A stretch of DNA of 64,000 nt from Lithospermum erythrorhizon (taxonomy: Eukaryota > Streptophyta > Magnoliopsida > Boraginales > Boraginaceae). The stretch is taken from NCBI GenBank assembly GCA_019722365.1, contig JADFUC010000278.1, forward strand, positions 806,001-870,000. Reading direction: 5' to 3'. Shown piece by piece: positions 10,620 through 20,962 of this stretch. The stretch's first letter is position 1. The number at the start of each line of letters is the position of its first letter. The position numbers and the translations under genes were made by a program. The notes beneath the pieces were generated by a model. That model was not told where the DNA came from, did no database searches, and was given only the letters and a program-made list of their open reading frames with translations.

Positions 10620-13440
10620 CTAGGTTGGAACCTGCTGCTGGTTAGGACATCCCCCTGCGCTTAGGGCGCTCAATGTTTAACAAAGACTAACAAACCCAAT
10701 CTAGTTTTCTTAATCAAACCAAGTCATAAGACGTAACGGGATTCAAATCAAGTTCAAACTGAAGCTGCTCTAATGCTTTTTTAGTGGTCATGAGGACCTA
10801 AAAAAAGGCTTGACTTTTTACTTTGGCCAAGGAATTTAAATGTTACAATAATGAGTTACTCCTCTCATCATATAGAGGCGATGGTGGAGGATGATGATGA
10901 ACATCCATGGTGTTTCATGGGTTCTATGGCCATCACTATAACGTTTTGAATTCTCATCGCTAGAGCGCCCAAATTCCTTAATAATAAATTGAATCTTCCT
11001 ACTGTTTTTCTTGGTGATTTCAGTGAGGTGTTGGACGTTGTAGAACATTAGTCTTATAAATGTCAAAGACCTCTAGGACAAATTAGTAATTTTAAGAATG
11101 TTGTTGATGAGTGTGGGTTAATTGATATTGGTTTTTCCGGTCATTCTTTTATTTGGTGTAATAATTTTATTTCCCCATACTCTACCAGAGCTCGTTTGGA
11201 CCGATGTTTGGTTGATAAAAGTTGGCAAGTTCTATTTCCAGAAGCTAAAATGTATCATTTAACAAGTAATCATTCCGACCATTTGGTACTTCTTCTCAAG
11301 TGGGGTACAAAATAACAGTTGGAAAATAAGAAGCGTAGATTCCGATTTGAAGATGGGTGGTGCCTCTATGAGGAGACTAAAGATGTGACAAGGCCTAAAC
11401 TGACAGGTGATCTATGGAAAACAAGTGTTTGAAGTGGCTCAGCAAGCCAAGTCAAATTCTCGGATCAGTTATGAATAGATTTGGAAGGTATATCACAATC
11501 GAAAGAGAAACAACTTCAAGTGGATGTGCTTCAACAAGGGATAATTACGGTGGATAGCAAGAGGGAGAGTTTATTCCTTGCAAAGGAGATCAATTCACCA
11601 CAAAGAAATGATGCGACACAACGGGCCAGTTGAATGGCGGGTCAAAGGAGATAGGAATACGGGTTTTTTCCCAGCGCGGGGTTGCGCTCGCTGGATTAAA
11701 TCAACATCATTACCGCCCTTCGGGATGGAAATGGCATATTACAAACCTCAATGGACGCTATTCATAACCTAGTCGTTGCCGTCCACAGGAATCTTTATTC
11801 TCATCACGCCGAGCGGATTGTGTAACTCCTCTTGTTTTTAGCCACCCTCTTCTCCACTGACATGTGCGCAAAAACTGGCCATGAAATGGACTTTGAAGTT
11901 AAAAGACTACGTGAATCACATTGTTCAATTATGAAGCGAAAGTGTGAGGCCCTGAGGCCTTAACGATGCCCTGCTTAGTTTTTACCTACTCTATCGGGGG
12001 ATACGGGTTCAGTAGAGAGATGCATGTGGTAATGTATTACAACGTGGTTAACGAGGGGCATTTTTTGAAGAAGTTCAATTTTACGTTGATTACGCTGATC
12101 CCAAAGGTGCCAAATCTTACGGAGATGACACAACTTAGATCAATTGATCTCGCGTAACACCGCTGTAAACCTGATATCCAAGTACCTGGCCGATCGGGTT
12201 AAAAAAGTGTGCTAACGAATATTGTCTTAGAGTCTCGCAGTGCATTCTGCCCCTAATGCACTATCGGGCCGACAATATTTTATTGGCTCCATGAAAAGCA
12301 CCATTTCATCAAATCTAAAAAAACTGGGAGGAAGGGGTTTATGTCTATAAAATTAGACATGCATAAAGCCTATGATAGAATCGAAAGGGTCTTTTTCTTG
12401 AGACTAACGACGAAGGAGTCGAATCCTTTCCCGATTCTTGAATTACTCTTATCATGAATTATGTAGAATCGGAGGAATATTCACTTCTCATTAACGGGAC
12501 GCAAGGGATACTTCTAAGTTCCAACCAAAGTAGGACTTAGTAGAACCTCTATCCTCGCTTTTTATTATTTAAAATGGAGGACCTTATATCTCTTCTTAAA
12601 GGAGCATGTGCAAGAGGAAGTATATCAGGGATCAAAGTGTGACAAGGTTGTAAGCCAATATCCCACCTCCTTTTTGTCGATGATACATTAATGTTTGGGG
12701 AGGCCACCGAGAATGAGGCACGCACTTCTCGAGCATTTTACGCCACGAGTTGCCGCTTGGTCATGCCCGTAAATTGGGTGTCATGTTCAACCTAAATGTA
12801 AATGCGAGTACGAGAGAGGCCATTACCCGTATCCTCGGAATGGGGGAAGTGCATTCTCTCATGTACCATTTAGGGACATCCATCGTCTATCGACTCTTAC
12901 AGAGGATCGAAGCCTAAGCTTCTATCAAAAGCAGTACATCAAGAGCGACACCGCTTACAATTCCTACCTACTCTTGTGATGCAGTACTTCAAACTATCGC
13001 TCAAGATATGTCATGATATCAATTCATGCATCGCTAACTACTGGTGGGATACTACGAATAATAAAAATAAAATACATTGGGTGGATTTTGATAAATTATG
13101 TCAGGACAAAGCTGAAGGGGCCTTGGCTTGGGGAAACAAGCTTGGAGAATTGCTTGGGATCTAGGGTCTCAAATTGCTCTGCTCTACAAAGCCAAATACT
13201 TTCCATACTGCAGTTTCTGAGACGCAACTCTGGGACAAGCACCAAGTCTCACATGAAGAAGCCTTTTGGGAGCAAGGGATCTACTAATTAAAGGAGTAAT
13301 ATGGCAAGACAGTCAACATGGTTTATCCACAAGTTATAGGTTTGGGTAGTTTTGGTAATTTTAGGGGAGTTTGCCCCTTGTATATTTTTCCGCTTTCAAT
13401 TTTGTATGTTTTTTTTTTTCTCTTTTATTAATAAAATTTC
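10620..13440 (+). mobile_element. degenerate LINE (L1-type non-LTR retrotransposon) ORF2
   Basis: Frameshifted fragments follow the order of a plant LINE ORF2. The start of an APE-type endonuclease is near 10620-10730 (ALRALNV, then NPNLVFLI). The endonuclease end is at 11190-11303 (ARLDRCLVDKSW, SNHSDHLVLLLKW). The reverse transcriptase start is near 12070-12150 (FTLITLIPKVPN). The palm motif LDMHKAYDRIE is near 12350-12385, and the catalytic box FVDDTLMFGEA near 12672-12703. A zf-RVT-like piece lies at 13036-13135 (NKNKIHWVDFDKLCQDKAEG). The 3' end at 13330-13440 (GTTTGCCCCTTGTATATTTT, a T-run and AATAAAATTTCATTG) matches plant LINE tails. Many stops and shifts mean it is dead. Confidence 0.85.
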
Positions 13441-13742
13441 ATTGCTTATTATCATAAAATTGACTTAATTTACCAATAGTTTTCTATCAATTGAACTTCA
13501 AACACAATTTACCATATTCTTGAAGATTGTCCTTGATTGATCATACTTTCCATGTGAAATATAATATGGTGATCTTACATCCAATAAAATACTGTATTTG
13601 TTAATACTCCAATTTGATGGAGAAATGTTCCAAAAATATATCGATCAAATACCATATTACTCCTTTAATTAGTATCTCAAACTAATTTTAATTTTCAAAT
13701 TTAACCAATATACGCCCCCTCCCTAAACACTACCAAACATGT

Positions 13743-14549
13743 CTACCACAATCTCACATCATACCCACATTCTTTAGAAACAATGTTTGACTTTTCAGTC
13801 AACGAATCCACTACAATATCACACTTCACTTTAACAATAAATTTCCAACTCTTAACGGATCCGATCTTGAATTTCACGGGAGCTTTCAGTTTCAAAACAA
13901 ACGGAACCTTACGTTCACTTTGCTGACTTCTCAACGTTGACTTAACGGCATTTCCTAACAGAAGATCAGTCTCGTTTAAGATCACGTGTAAAACCGTTAC
14001 ATTATTTGACTTCTGGTCAAACACGGGCAATACTCCGTTAGATAACGGAGTTTCGCCGTAATAAATCTCGACTTTGCTACCTTTGAGATAATAAATCCCG
14101 AGTTTATTATTCGGGTTGTTTGCTCTCACGCTGACGTTAAATTCCGGCAAGATGGGTTTCGATGATGTCAGATTCAGGCCCTTTATCGCCACTCCGGAGA
14201 CGGTGTAATCCGGCGACTCCGGCCGGAATATTAGGTAGAGTACTCCGGCGGCAGTGGCGGCGGAGATGATAAAAAGCAGCAGAAAGCAGAGAGTGAAAAT
14301 GCAGCAGCTCCGGCAACAGCTCCGGCGGGGTTGTGGGTTGGAGAGTTTTTGGTAGCGTTGAGCATTTTCCTGTGATGGGTATTTGTAAATTTGGTCCTTT
14401 GGGATCTGGATGACGTAGGTGCTGGGTTTTGGAGGTGGTGGCGCCGCCGCCGGAACGGACGGTGTTGGAGGCTGAGATGGTGGCGGTGGAGCTTCAACGG
14501 CCGGTTTTTGAGGTGGTGATGAATGACTTGGATGAATTTTTTCAGCCAT
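13743..14549 (-). CDS. NDR1/HIN1-like (NHL13-type) LEA_2-domain membrane protein
   Basis: A single-exon 268-residue protein. A proline-rich cytosolic head (about 12-43) precedes the phrase STYVIQIPKDQIYKYP, a Cys/Arg patch (RRSCCRSCC, 76-83), one membrane helix (about 84-108) and an LEA_2 domain (about 115-268). The LEA_2 part includes ANNPNNKLGIYY and APVKFKIGSVKSW, plus several N-glycosylation sites (NLTS, NVTV, NETD). Head and tail phrases resemble Arabidopsis NHL13 (At2g27080), a family linked to pathogen responses at the plasma membrane. The frame is open upstream to 14708, but a TATA box at 14714-14724 puts transcription start near 14690, so the MAEK start at 14549 is preferred. Function is inferred from family. 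Confidence 0.9.
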   Translation of the reverse strand: MAEKIHPSHSSPPQKPAVEAPPPPSQPPTPSVPAAAPPPPKPSTYVIQIPKDQIYKYPSQENAQRYQKLSNPQPRRSCCRSCCIFTLCFLLLFIISAATAAGVLYLIFRPESPDYTVSGVAIKGLNLTSSKPILPEFNVSVRANNPNNKLGIYYLKGSKVEIYYGETPLSNGVLPVFDQKSNNVTVLHVILNETDLLLGNAVKSTLRSQQSERKVPFVLKLKAPVKFKIGSVKSWKFIVKVKCDIVVDSLTEKSNIVSKECGYDVRLW

Positions 14550-14713
14550 TACATATACTGTATGTACTGAATCAATTTTTTTCAGACAAAGACAACTAAA
14601 ATTATGTTTAAAAAAACAAAATACTAAAATGATGGTTTTTTCAGACAAATAAAGTAATGAATTTTTTGAGATAAGGAAGAATATAGTAGAGAAAATCTGG
14701 AGATGCAAAGGGG

Positions 14714-14724
14714 TTTATATATAG
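14714..14724 (-). promoter_or_regulatory. TATA box of the NHL13-like gene
   Basis: CTATATATAAA on the minus strand, about 165 bases upstream of the chosen ATG. This implies a leader of about 140 bases and excludes the in-frame upstream ATG at 14708 as the usual start. Confidence 0.6.
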
Positions 14725-14972
14725 ACGAAGAAGAAGCGTTGATGAATAAATATTTGCGTGTAAAAAACCGTGTGAGTGCGTGTGTATTTTATCAATTTAT
14801 TGGAGTTTTGAATTGTTTCCATAGTTGTATTGTTTCTTTATTTATTTTATTCAACGTTAAAAGATGAACAAAGAGCATTTAATTAAGAAGTACGGAGTAT
14901 TATTTATGTTTGTTATTAAAAATATAAGGAAATAATATTATGAAAATATATTTTAAAATTGTCCAATAATAT

Positions 14973-15062
14973 TATGGTCGGGTCAAAATTTCTCATAAAT
15001 TTAATTATAGTCGGGTCAAAATTTCTCATAAATTTAATTATGATCGGGTCAAAGTTTCTCAT
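14973..15062. repeat. 33-bp direct repeat, about 2.7 copies
   Basis: Units start at 14973, 15006 and 15039. Each begins TATRRTCGGGTCAAARTTTC and continues TCATAAATTTAAT. The third unit runs into the left arm of the fold-back element described next, so the array seems to be an amplification of that arm's edge. Confidence 0.85.
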
Positions 15063-15247
15063 TGAAAACAAAAGTATTGATTGTGAAGGTCACCTGGAGG
15101 AAATGTATCATAGATAGTCCATTTGGCTAGCCGGTCTATTGTACTACATTATTCTTTTATAAGTTTTTTCGTTTTTTCAAGCCTGTTTTTTTCACAATCG
15201 ATATTTTCATTTTCAAGGCAAAACTTTGACTCGACCATAATTAAATA
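15032..15247. mobile_element. fold-back (long inverted repeat) element
   Basis: The left arm (15032 to about 15097) reads ATTTAATTATGATCGGGTCA, then AAGTTTCTCATTGAAAAC. The right arm (15181-15247) reads, on the opposite strand, ATTTAATTATGGTCGAGTCA, then AAGTTTTGCCTTGAAAAT. Arms of about 65 bp flank a spacer of about 85 bp. No coding capacity. It is consistent with a MITE or other non-autonomous DNA element. Confidence 0.65.
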
Positions 15248-15345
15248 TATATCCGTTGTTTTAATGATAGAATAATTCATATATTGGGTTGTTTTAAAAA
15301 TTATTTACTGTAGTATTTATATATATATTTATCACTTGTTTCTTT

Positions 15346-15617
15346 AGCCCCCTCTAAGTATTATAAGTCGTTTAAAATATCCTATTAAAAATGAAGGTAT
15401 CCAGTGACGAATACAACAACAATGATGTTATTTATTCCTAGTATAAAGTTTAATGTTGCTAGTAACTTGAATATGTCTAATAAAGTATACATGTATATTT
15501 TAAAGGATTAAATATGTATGTTATGGAGAAATTGTGTAAAAATACGTTAAGATATGTAATTTGAGAAAACGTGAAAATAAACAAGTTAAATGGTTCGTAT
15601 TATGAATACGAGGGAGT
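15346..15617. mobile_element. possible degenerate Stowaway MITE
   Basis: The right end is GAATACGAGGGAGTATAT. Its reverse complement (CTCCCTCGTATTCATAATAC) loosely matches the left edge CCCCCTCTAAGTATTATAAG. The interior is AT-rich. The left end is poorly preserved, so boundaries are uncertain. Confidence 0.3.
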
Positions 15618-16629
15618 ATATTTATCAATCACTATTTATAAATCTATTGATTTAAACATTTAATTGTTGCATTTACAAGTTTAATGGAGATTTGCGTTGG
15701 AATATAAAACACGTTAGCTATGACCTATATACAATCATGATAAATTGATAAATATCCGTTGGGAGGAGGTTACGTAATATCTTTGGACAATTTTATTGCA
15801 TTTTGCAATGATGTTTTCCTATTTATGAAGATTGTATGGTTATACGTACAATACTAAGAAATTTAAATAGGCAAGACAGATCGAATAGTTATTATGGTTC
15901 ATTACCATTTGATATTCAAATAATTAAAACAACATTTGATATATATGAATATATAGTTTGAAAAGGGTGGACGCCAGCCAAAAAATATTGCATGCCAAAA
16001 TTATTTAACTTCTTAAATTTTAATGTAAAATTAATATATCATATTCTTGTCTTTGAATGAAGTTAACTTATTATTCCACCTATTAAAAATGATGGTTGAT
16101 TTTATTGAAATTTAATTTATGATTTCAAATTGAATTATATACGAGTTAGTTGAATTGAAAAGCTTGATATGGACTCGATTAACCGATCTTACTTTAATAG
16201 CTCGAGATTAGAATAAGTTGGACCTTTTTTCGATTGGTAATAAATGAATAGCCAATTCTATGATTTGATTAATCAATCATCATTGGATTACTAAGTATTT
16301 TTTACTCTCTTATGATATCGCAATTTTTTGTTTAGTGACCTCAGGTTGGAGGGTTGAAATTGTGAGCAAATAAAGAAAAATGAAAGATAAAGGTTGAATG
16401 AAGTGGTAAATGAAACTTAACAAATTAAATAGACATAAGCCAATGACAATGTAGTATAGTGACATTTGGTGTTAGATGAACACCTAATTGGACATGAGCT
16501 TTCATGCTTCAAGTCAAAGATGGAGATATGTCTTAGGTTTAGACGATCCACTTGAAGAGTTAAATATATGATCAGAGTTCGACATACTAAAAAATGACTA
16601 GCTACTTGAGGTCCGTCAATTAATGGCAG

Positions 16630-17060
16630 AATATGTGATGCTTTTTAAGTACATGTCGGCGATTAATGTAAAATGAAATTTCGAAACTTTCAGTTACCGG
16701 TATGGTTGTAGTCGATATATGCAAAATGCAGTATCAAATGCATGCGTGGCTGGCGATTTGATGTCGCGAGGAGCATCTCGGCGAAACGTAGTCGTCGCTT
16801 TTGCGGTCTTGTATTGCTTGTCGGCGTGGAGTTCAATCGTTAGCGTGACAGTAATTGTTCTTTGAATACAGGAATCGTCTTTCGGTGTTGAGGTTACTGG
16901 TATGTTGGGCGTTGTGTGGGGTAGTACGGACCAAAGGCGCGTCTCGGATAACCTCCCCGCGTTGGTGATGGGTAGCGTGGGGAGGCGCCGTTGAGCGTGT
17001 CAGCGTATCGTAGCAATTTGATGGCATCTTGAGGGTTGAAGTGATTAGGTATTTTAAAAT
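16630..17060. other. GC-richer island without a recognised gene
   Basis: Base composition changes sharply from the surrounding AT-rich DNA, with many CG dinucleotides (for example GGCGCGTCTCGG and GGAGGCGCCGTTGAGCG). A 79-codon minus-strand frame at 16833-17072 has no recognisable motif. It could be a fragment of a transposon or of a gene moved by one. It directly precedes the degenerate repeat array. Confidence 0.35.
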
Positions 17061-17089
17061 TCGGAGTTTCAAAAGCGAATAAGTTATTT

Positions 17090-18720
17090 AGAACGAACCT
17101 CCCAAAAATATTATCTTATAAATTTTATTCAAGTATTAATTTCTGAGTTTCTTGTAGTTGATAGTGCGAAAAAAAATTAAAAACGTCCCAGCGTATGACA
17201 CGAGAATTGAGTATAATTTATCGAACACATAGTTGATAATTAAAAAATGAAAAGGAGCAAGAAAAGAAAAAACACGAATTATTAATTTCACGCTCTGCCA
17301 CTAGAAGGCCGGACATCGAGAAAATATTATCTTAGAGAGTTTACTAAATAATCAGTATTAATTTATCAGTCACAGAATTAAAGGAATGCTTAGAAAAGTT
17401 TATTAAAGAATCAAGTATTAGGGTATCGAGCGAATTATTAATTTAGCACCGCATCCTAAATTACATGACGGGCCAAAATATTATTTTGGAGAGTTTCTTA
17501 TGTCAGTATTAATTTATCGAGTTTTTTTAAAGGAGAAAAAAACCAACCCCGAACCGGCGAGTATTAATTTATCGAGTTTACTTTATAGTTGATAATTGCA
17601 AAAAATAAAACCGCATATGACGACAATTGGTATTAATTTATCGAATTATTAATTTGCTTGACGTATCCAGAAGTCGAGAGATGAGCCAAAAATATTATCT
17701 TAGAGAGTTTATTAAATAATCGAGTATTAATTTATCGAGTTTTTTTTTTAAAAGGGAAAAAACCATAAAAAATACGGGACTAATCGTTATTATATCATCA
17801 AAATATTTACGATCAACCAACATTAGTGTTGAAAATTATCAAAAATGTATTATCTTATCATTTTAAGCGTATTAATTTGCGCTATCACCGAGTTAGAGGC
17901 AGGAAAAAATATTATCTTAGAGAATTTATTAAATAATAGAATATTAATTTGTCGAGTTTCTACTGTAGTTGGTAATTGCAACATTTTTTTTTGAAAAATG
18001 AATGAAAAAAGAACGAATTATTAATTTAGCACCCTATCTCCGAGTCGGGACGGACCAAAAATATTATCTTAGAAAATTTATTAAATAATAGAGTCTTACT
18101 ATAGTTGATAATTGCAAAAAAAAACCAAAAAAGCACGAATTATTAATTTAGCACCTTATCCTCGAGTCGGGACCGACCAAAAATATTATATTAAAGAGTT
18201 TATTAAATAATCGAGTATTAATTTATTGAATTTCTCTCACATAGTTGATAAATTTGAAAAATAAATAAATAAATAAATAAATAAATAAAAGGGCATTATT
18301 AATTTAGCGAAATATCTTTCGGCCGGGGCGGACAAAAGTAAGTGAAATCAAAAGTCAAATTTGTAATTACGTCTTTCACCGAAATGCAATTGATATGCTT
18401 TGTAGCACATATCAGTCGGGCAGTCGAAAATATTATTATTTTAGAGAGTTTATTGAAATAATGAGTTTTATCGAGGTTGGGATTAAAAAAGCAATGGCTT
18501 TCTGCAGTCGTGGTAGAAACGTATTATCTTGGGAAATGTTTATTAAAGAATCGAGTATTAATTTATTGAGTTTTTACGAGTAGTTGATAATTGCATAAAT
18601 AAAAATAAAAAAGCACTTGAATTATTAATTTATGGCACTTATCAGAGTGGGGCCAGAAGCGAAAAATATTATCTTTAGAGTTTATTAAATAATCGAGTAT
18701 TAATTTATCGAGTTCAAAAA
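17090..18720. repeat. degenerate satellite-like tandem array
   Basis: At least ten copies of a core such as AAAAATATTATCTTAGAGAG, TTTATTAAATAATCGAGTAT and TAATTTATCGAGTTTCT lie at about 17104, 17313, 17477, 17688, 17904, 18054, 18176, 18426, 18517 and 18661. The spacers are also shared: AGTTGATAATTGCAAAAA, GCACGAATTATTAATTTA, GCACCxTATCC and GAGTCGGGACGGACC. Spacing varies from about 90 to 250 bp. There is no coding capacity. The unit contains repeated near-palindromic ATTAATTTATCGA segments. Confidence 0.8.
18258..18290. repeat. (AAAT)n microsatellite
   Basis: About eight uninterrupted AAAT units inside the degenerate array. Confidence 0.95.
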
Positions 18721-20962
18721 AAAAAAGTTGAACAACTGTTGCAAACCAAGCGTGAGTCGACAGCTACAGTAGCCCATATGGACCGCACGTCCCTCGGACC
18801 CGATCCAACTGTTATATAAAAAAAAACTATGATGTTATAATCGAAAGATATAATTGTTTATCGTGGTATTTTATAGATGAGATCGTTTAATGTTTGGTAT
18901 TCGCCCCCATTCTTTTTATTTACAACATTGATATAGATTAAAAAATGTTTTATTAATAGTATATTAATTTCTTATTTTAAAGGAGAAAGAAAATTATAAA
19001 TCGATGATGTTAAAAAGAATATTAAAGAGACAAACCTATAATATTAAAAAATTTAAAGTTCAGTATGAAATATTACATTGAAAAGTTAAATGATCAAATA
19101 AAAAGAACAAAAAATTTATACATGATCAACTAAATAGTAGCGTAAAGAAGTAATTTATAATAACTCATACCCATTAAAAAATAAGATTACAAGTGGTGAA
19201 GTGGGTAAGAAGAGGTCAATCACTCAAGCTTCATCACATTGATTAAATTGCAAAAGCATTGAAAAATGCATGCAGTGCAATTTACAAGCCTACAATGCAC
19301 GAGTTTCTACTTGTTCGAAATTTTGAGTTCGTCCATCCATCATTATCCTACTAAAAACTTTGTCACGAAGGCATGGTATCAGGACAACATTCAATTTGCC
19401 TTTTTAATATAAATATCTCGGTCAAAAGAGTAATAGAAAAAAAAAAAAGACATGGTTTAAGTGGTTTGATGCCAAGATAAATAATTAATGTTGCCTCCAT
19501 CCCACTTAACTAATCAATTTAAACAAAAATCAATCTCGATCTTGAATTAATCTTGCTAAGCAAGTTTGCCCTATGGAAAAAAAATCTCCAAGTAGATTGA
19601 ATATACGTATAATGCTTGGTTGGCGTGGAATTAGTATTGAGGCTGCAGAGTTACAGTTCAATCTTGGGTGTCAAATATTAGCTGGAAAATGACAAACAGA
19701 TATTCCAATGGGCATGGATCACCAATCACAACTCGTAATAACTACGATAGTTTCGGTTGAACTCGATCTCGAACCCGAGTTAGGCTTGTTAAGGGTTCAG
19801 CTCGACATAATCATAGTATGCCTTAGTTTTAAGTATTCTATCAAGAGTTTGTTGGCAGGTTCGATTGGAGAGGTGTTAAAATATGCAATTTATAAAATTA
19901 CAGAAAGTTTTATATGACGTTATGCAATTTATATTAATGAACTTATGGAGTTGGAGGTGTGCTACATGATTTTTGTTGATGTCATCATTATAAATTCTTG
20001 ACAAAAAATCTTACCAACCACACTAAAAGTCTCATATGAAGCAATTGAAAAATGCAAGCTTAGATAATATCATTATGTAACTGTCAATTGGAAGATGCAA
20101 ATTGCATATCTTAGTTTATTAACTTCAGATCATGAAGACCGGCGTATGATATTGGAATCAGTCACACATATTAATGATGACTTGGTCCATGAAATATCAA
20201 ATAAGAATGGAAAACGAAATGAAAATGATGTTTTTTGCAGCAAGAATGCTATTATCGATTGGTGTCTCCATAGATAACATATCAATGAGGAGTTCTCATA
20301 CTTGGAGCTTTAAATATTATGGAGTAAAACATTTTAAAAAATTAAAGCAATCATTGAGGATTAATAGTTATACGTTATGAAATGAGATATGAAATGTATG
20401 TGTTAAGTGATCTAGAGTCCATTTGATCTTTTTGTACTGTTCTAAACTAACAAAGAAAATTAAGAGAGCTAATTTAATAGATCATTGTAAATATTGATTA
20501 AATAATGAATTAATTCGCGTATAGTCACAGCATTGAAAAATAGGAGAGTGTATTAATATATAAAAGCCCAGAGTAACTTTCGGCTTAATATTAATTAATT
20601 TTAGGATGATAGCGGTTTGAGAACATGAATTGTGCTCTTTACCTTGCTGTGGTGGGGTTCGGTGGATTTCTACAATTTGTTAATAAGAAACTTGCATTAT
20701 CCATGAACTTGTTTCTTAGATAAAACCCAGACCAAATCAAACCGTATCTTATAACTAGGGTGAACTCGTTTCTTAAATACACAAGTAAAATTACAATTCG
20801 CTACAAGAATGAGATTATCATTCATATACAAGACTATTTTATTTTCCCCTAAACTATCAAGAAATGAATAAGTAAAATTAAATATGACCATTTTACTAAA
20901 GAATAGACCAGCTCTAGCTAATGTACATTGTAACTGAATTAACCAGCTGACCTTGTAAAAAG
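18721..20962. other. intergenic; 3' flank of the receptor-like gene at its right end
   Basis: AT-rich with only short chance frames (19708-19917, 20095-20277, 20174-20380, 20697-20891). The last few hundred bases before 20963 probably include the 3'UTR of the minus-strand receptor-like gene. No RNA gene or transposon terminus was recognised. Confidence 0.4.

Noticed and set aside
10620..13440. Several short plus-strand frames as separate genes
   Set aside because: Together they follow endonuclease, reverse transcriptase and zinc-binding order of a single dead LINE.
14550..14708. 53-residue N-terminal extension of the NHL13-like protein
   Set aside because: The upstream in-frame ATG lies about where transcription should begin given the TATA box at 14714-14724, and the extension does not resemble the family. 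The MAEK start fits better.
17090..18720. CRISPR-like or regulated hairpin array
   Set aside because: Repeats are degenerate and unevenly spaced, spacers are themselves shared, and this is plant nuclear DNA. Satellite or transposon decay explains it.
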